Below, piece by piece: positions 5,602 to 8,810 of a DNA stretch of 8,810 bases. The notes beneath the pieces were generated by a model that saw nothing but the letters and a program-made list of their open reading frames with translations, did not search any database and was not told where the DNA came from. Numbering within the stretch: position 1 is the first letter of the stretch; each line of letters begins with the position of its first letter. The stretch comes from Methylacidiphilaceae bacterium (GTDB lineage Bacteria; Verrucomicrobiota; Verrucomicrobiia; Methylacidiphilales; Methylacidiphilaceae). The translations under genes and the position numbers were made by a program. The stretch lies in assembly GCA_028687155.1 (NCBI GenBank), contig JAQUAR010000043.1:1-8810 (forward strand). The letters are read 5' to 3'.

Positions 5602-7362
5602 TCAGGTCGCAGGCGGCGGGACCCATTTTCCCTCGTCGCCGATCAGCGCGATCAACGAATCGACCGCTTGCTCTTGCGGAATGTTGAAACGAACCGCCTT
5701 CTTCCCGATGTAGAGATTCACCTTACCCGGGGCGCCGCCGACGTAGCCGAAATCGGCATCCGCCATCTCCCCGGGACCGTTGACGATGCACCCCATCACG
5801 GCAATCTTCACCCCTTTGAGATGTCCGGTAGCCGCCCGGATGCGCGCCGTCGTCTCTTGCAGATTGAAGAGAGTCCTGCCGCAGGAGGGGCAGGCAACAA
5901 AGTCGGCCTTGAAGCTACGGTTGCCGGTGGCTTGAAGGATATTGTAGGAAAGCTGCAGCGCCTTCTTCGGATCGGGCTCGCCGCGAAGCAAGATGGCATC
6001 TCCGATGCCGTCGCAAAGAAGCCCTCCGAGTTGGAGCGCACTGTTGAGCAGCGATCGCAGAGGATCGGTCTGTTCGCCGGGAAAGAAGGTGTCCTTGAGC
6101 AGAATCGGATGACGCACCGGAATGCGGGCCGCCAGCATCCGGAAGGCGAAGAGCGGCGGATAGGAGCACCCGTCCCGCACGGTCACCAGCCGGGACGGTC
6201 CAGTCCGCAGAGCCGCCAGCGCCTCGGAGTCTTCGGGATCCACCTCTACGATGCGATCTGCCCGGTAGGCGAGCTCGGGAACGGTTTCCGTGTTCCGAGA
6301 GCCCTCTTCCAGGGCGGCGAAGTGCTCCTCGAGCACGGCGACACGGACCGGCTCTCTTCCACCCACCTCTGGATGCCCCTCCCACGGCTGCGACGCCCTC
6401 CGCTCGAACGAAAACGGGTCAAAAGGCGGCAGGATCGCCTCCTTGGGGCGTGGAGCTTCGGCAAATGGCGCAATGAGGGAGCGCAACGCATAGGCCACGG
6501 GGATTTCCCGAACGCTGTCCTCAGTCAAGGAGACACGGATCGTATCGCCGATTCCATCCGCCAAAAGAGCCCCGATGCCTATGGCGCTCTTTACTCTTCC
6601 GTCTTCCCCGTCCCCCGCCTCCGTCACGCCGAGATGAACCGGATAATTCCAATCCGGCCCCAATTCCTGGAGGGTTGCGACCAGCCGTCGATAGGCCGAG
6701 ATCATGATGCGCGGATTGGAGGCCTTCATCGAAAAGACGATCCGGTGGAAACCCGCCTTCCGGCAAATCCTTGCATACTCCAAGGCACTCTCGACCATTC
6801 CCAGAGGCGTATCTCCGTACCGGTTGAGAATCCGATCGGACAGACTTCCGTGATTGGTTCCGATCCGCATGGCGATTCCCCGCTGCAGGCAGAGTTTCAC
6901 GAGCGGCAGGAAGGCTGCTTCCAGCTGTTCGACGGCGGATGCGTACTCGGAATCGGTATAACTCCGAACCAGAAACTTCTTTCGATCCGCATAGTTGCCC
7001 GGATTGATCCGAATCTTGTCTACCCACCGGGCAGCCTCCAACGCCGCCTCGGGCTTGAAATGGATGTCTGCTACGAGCGGCACGGGACTGCCGCGGCGAT
7101 GAAGCGCCTCCCGCACCGCCCGAAGGTTAGCAGCATCCTTCACCGTGGGAGCCGTGATCCGGACGAGCTGGCAGCCGGCATCGGCCAACTCAAGAGCTTC
7201 CCGCACGCAGGCTTCGGCGTCCATCGTGTCCGAGGTCAGCATCGACTGGATGACGACGGGCTCTCCCCCTCCGATCACAATCGGACCGACCGGCACCTCC
7301 CGCGAACTGCGTTTCAGATACCGAGTGACATCGGGAACATAGGAAGGAGGCAGGCGGGTCAT
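5602..7362 (-). CDS. ispG: IspG, 4-hydroxy-3-methylbut-2-enyl diphosphate synthase, long form
   Basis: A 586-residue iron-sulfur enzyme of the non-mevalonate (MEP) pathway. It reduces the cyclic diphosphate MEcPP to HMBPP, the precursor of isopentenyl diphosphate. Seen: the N-terminal barrel with GGGEPVVIQSMLTSDT (31-46), LVADIHF (96-102), KIRINPGN (116-123) and GTNHGSLSDR (168-177). A middle domain spans roughly 305-480. The C-terminal domain binds the 4Fe-4S cluster through C491, C494 (CPSCGRT) and C525 in GCIVNGPGEM, where E532 completes the set. Ordinary bacterial IspG is about 360-420 residues; the extra middle domain makes this the long form known from plants, Bacteroidetes and the PVC group. 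The start at 7362 overlaps the rseP stop as ATGA, indicating translational coupling. The frame is open 167 codons further upstream, but that stretch lies inside rseP and has no IspG similarity. Confidence 0.97.
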   Translation of the reverse strand: MTRLPPSYVPDVTRYLKRSSREVPVGPIVIGGGEPVVIQSMLTSDTMDAEACVREALELADAGCQLVRITAPTVKDAANLRAVREALHRRGSPVPLVADIHFKPEAALEAARWVDKIRINPGNYADRKKFLVRSYTDSEYASAVEQLEAAFLPLVKLCLQRGIAMRIGTNHGSLSDRILNRYGDTPLGMVESALEYARICRKAGFHRIVFSMKASNPRIMISAYRRLVATLQELGPDWNYPVHLGVTEAGDGEDGRVKSAIGIGALLADGIGDTIRVSLTEDSVREIPVAYALRSLIAPFAEAPRPKEAILPPFDPFSFERRASQPWEGHPEVGGREPVRVAVLEEHFAALEEGSRNTETVPELAYRADRIVEVDPEDSEALAALRTGPSRLVTVRDGCSYPPLFAFRMLAARIPVRHPILLKDTFFPGEQTDPLRSLLNSALQLGGLLCDGIGDAILLRGEPDPKKALQLSYNILQATGNRSFKADFVACPSCGRTLFNLQETTARIRAATGHLKGVKIAVMGCIVNGPGEMADADFGYVGGAPGKVNLYIGKKAVRFNIPQEQAVDSLIALIGDEGKWVPPPAT

Positions 7363-8804
7363 GGCGATTGGGGCTCCGAGGAGGGGGCTCCTGGATGAGT
7401 GCTGGCCGGAAAGTGCATCTCCGGACCTTTCCCGCCGCCTCTCCATGGCAGATCTTGAACGTCGAAAAAGGTGACGTAGAGGATGAAGCCTACGATGAGA
7501 GTCGCAAAAATAACCTGCAGCGCCTCCAGCACGCGGAGGTTGAGCGGCCGGCCGCGCACCCATTCCGCAAGGGAGAGGAGGATATGTCCTCCATCCAAAA
7601 CAGGGATGGGCATGAGGTTGAGGAGGGCCACATTGACATTGAAAAGCACGCTGAACCAGAGTGCCAGGCGCCAGCCGTAGGGACTCTGAAACAGCAGATA
7701 GTACAAGCGCATGATGCCCACCGGTCCAGAAAGATGCTGCGGCTTGATGTCTGAGCGGGGAGAGAGCATGGCCGCCACGGTGCTGGTCATTGCCCGTACG
7801 CTGGCCAGAATCTGCTCTTGCGGGTTCGGATGAACGATGCTCATCGTTCCCGCCAGGTCCCACTGCAGTCCGATTCGGGGCACGGTCTCAGAGACCGGCA
7901 CCTCAGGCACGATCTCCACCGACCGGCTGCGCCCTTCCCGGACTACCTCGAGCGAGAGAGACTTGCCCGGATGCTTGATCATGTAGTCGTTGAGCGCGAT
8001 CGGAGAAAGCAAGCGCACTCCGTCGACGGAAAGAACCTGATCTCCCGGCCGCAAGCCCGCTCCCGCCGCAGGACTCTTTGGGAAAACCCGTGCGATCGTT
8101 GGCGTCTCTTCGGGTAGGATCAAGATTTGTCGCAATCCCTTTCTCTGCAGGAATCCGCGTTCCTCCCGAACGGGAGCCACAGAAACCGAGAGGACCTTCC
8201 CTTCCCGTTCGAGTGTGATCGGGATCTCGGATCCCTCGCTTCGGACGATATTCCATGTGATGGCGGTGTCGTCCATGCCCTGGAAGCGATGCACCGGGTG
8301 GCCGTCCACCAGAAGAAGCCGATCTCCCGGCTTTAAGCCCGCCTTTTCCGCCGGCGAGTCGGGGAAGACGTAGCCGATCGTCGTTGTCGCCTCGCCCTGG
8401 CTCACCGGTCGGCCGACCACCCAGACAATCAGGGAAAAGACGACCGCCAACAGGAGATTGGCTACGGGACCGGCCACCGCGACCAGAATCTTGTCCCACG
8501 GCTTGACGGGAGGAAGAACTTCTGCGCCCGATTCGCTTCTTCCTTCGAGCAGTTCGGCTCCCGCCATTTGGGGAAGCGCCACGAACCCGCCCGCAGGGAT
8601 CCAGCCCAACGCATAGACCACGCCGCCCACCTCCTTCTCCCAAATGGGCGCACCGAACCAGATCTGGAAGCGCTCCACACGCAGGCCGCGGCTGCGGGCT
8701 GCCAGGAAGTGCCCCAACTCGTGGACGACAATCAAGACGTTGAAGAGAAAGAGAACCTCAGCAAAGGTTCCCGCAAAACGCGCGATCTCGCCGAAGGACA
8801 ACAT
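7359..8804 (-). CDS. rseP: RseP-type site-2 intramembrane zinc metalloprotease
   Basis: A 481-residue membrane protease of the S2P/M50 family. RseP-type enzymes cut anti-sigma factors or signal-peptide remnants inside the inner membrane. The catalytic HELGH is at 28-32 in the first membrane helix (NVLIVVHELGHFLAAR). The third zinc ligand is in NLMPIPVLDGGH (396-407). A membrane helix follows at about 106-130. Two tandem PDZ domains lie between about 140 and 305, marked by SPAEKAGLKPGDRLLLVDG (150-168) and SPAAGAGLRPGDQVLSVDG (244-262). A last helix is at about 428-446, followed by a Pro/Ser-rich tail. The ATG at 8804 gives a normal N-terminus, but the frame stays open through the six remaining bases, so a start outside the window is not excluded. 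The ribosome binding site is also out of view. In related genomes dxr often precedes this pair; that gene would lie outside. Confidence 0.93.
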   Translation of the reverse strand: MLSFGEIARFAGTFAEVLFLFNVLIVVHELGHFLAARSRGLRVERFQIWFGAPIWEKEVGGVVYALGWIPAGGFVALPQMAGAELLEGRSESGAEVLPPVKPWDKILVAVAGPVANLLLAVVFSLIVWVVGRPVSQGEATTTIGYVFPDSPAEKAGLKPGDRLLLVDGHPVHRFQGMDDTAITWNIVRSEGSEIPITLEREGKVLSVSVAPVREERGFLQRKGLRQILILPEETPTIARVFPKSPAAGAGLRPGDQVLSVDGVRLLSPIALNDYMIKHPGKSLSLEVVREGRSRSVEIVPEVPVSETVPRIGLQWDLAGTMSIVHPNPQEQILASVRAMTSTVAAMLSPRSDIKPQHLSGPVGIMRLYYLLFQSPYGWRLALWFSVLFNVNVALLNLMPIPVLDGGHILLSLAEWVRGRPLNLRVLEALQVIFATLIVGFILYVTFFDVQDLPWRGGGKGPEMHFPASTHPGAPSSEPQSP

Positions 8805-8810
8805 GTTTAA

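Noticed and set aside
5533..7398. Plus-strand open frame of 621 codons
   Set aside because: Antisense to nearly the whole of ispG, which is unmistakable. No domain, no credible ribosome binding site, composition typical of a shadow frame.
7363..7863. N-terminal extension of ispG by 167 codons
   Set aside because: The extension overlaps the rseP reading frame and shows no IspG similarity; the ATGA overlap at 7359-7362 gives the natural start.

Overview
The window reads as ordinary chromosomal DNA from a Gram-negative-type bacterium with roughly 58-60 % GC (estimated by eye). The combination of alternative complex III genes, a hopanoid gene, long-form IspG and tRNA genes without encoded CCA suggests the Planctomycetes-Verrucomicrobia-Chlamydiae group. 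A Verrucomicrobium of the Methylacidimicrobium/Methylacidiphilum kind is my best guess. This is inference from gene content, not a phylogenetic test.

Layout, left to right. (1) 1-2335, minus strand: the start of an alternative complex III operon. actA (pentaheme cytochrome c) is followed after 24 bases by actB, which leaves the window at base 1 and has no annotated-looking complete ORF here because its stop lies outside. (2) 2336-2521: an actA leader with several inverted repeats. (3) 2522-2593, minus: a tRNA with anticodon CAT. (4) 2594-2773: a divergent promoter region. (5) 2774-2847, plus: tRNA-Pro(CGG), followed after 11 bases by a YfiH/laccase-domain gene (2859-3506). These are the only plus-strand genes. 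(6) 3533-5021, minus: hpnH followed by a small conserved-looking gene of unknown function, convergent with the YfiH gene. (7) 5183-8804, minus: rseP, ispG and tatA. rseP and ispG overlap by ATGA; tatA follows after 128 bases.

The genes fit an envelope and energy theme. IspG makes isoprenoid precursor, HpnH acts on the isoprenoid-derived hopanoid skeleton, RseP is an intramembrane protease for envelope signalling, and TatA exports folded proteins. ActB in the same window carries a twin-arginine signal and so is a likely Tat substrate. ActA and ActB belong to the quinol-oxidising complex that replaces cytochrome bc1.

I found no insertion sequence, CRISPR array, phage gene or clear sign of transfer. 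No gene-free stretch exceeds 300 bases. I see no convincing novel system. The points most worth a second look are the structured region between the CAT tRNA and actA, the ribosome binding site fused to the tRNA-Pro 3' end, and the uncharacterised partner of hpnH.
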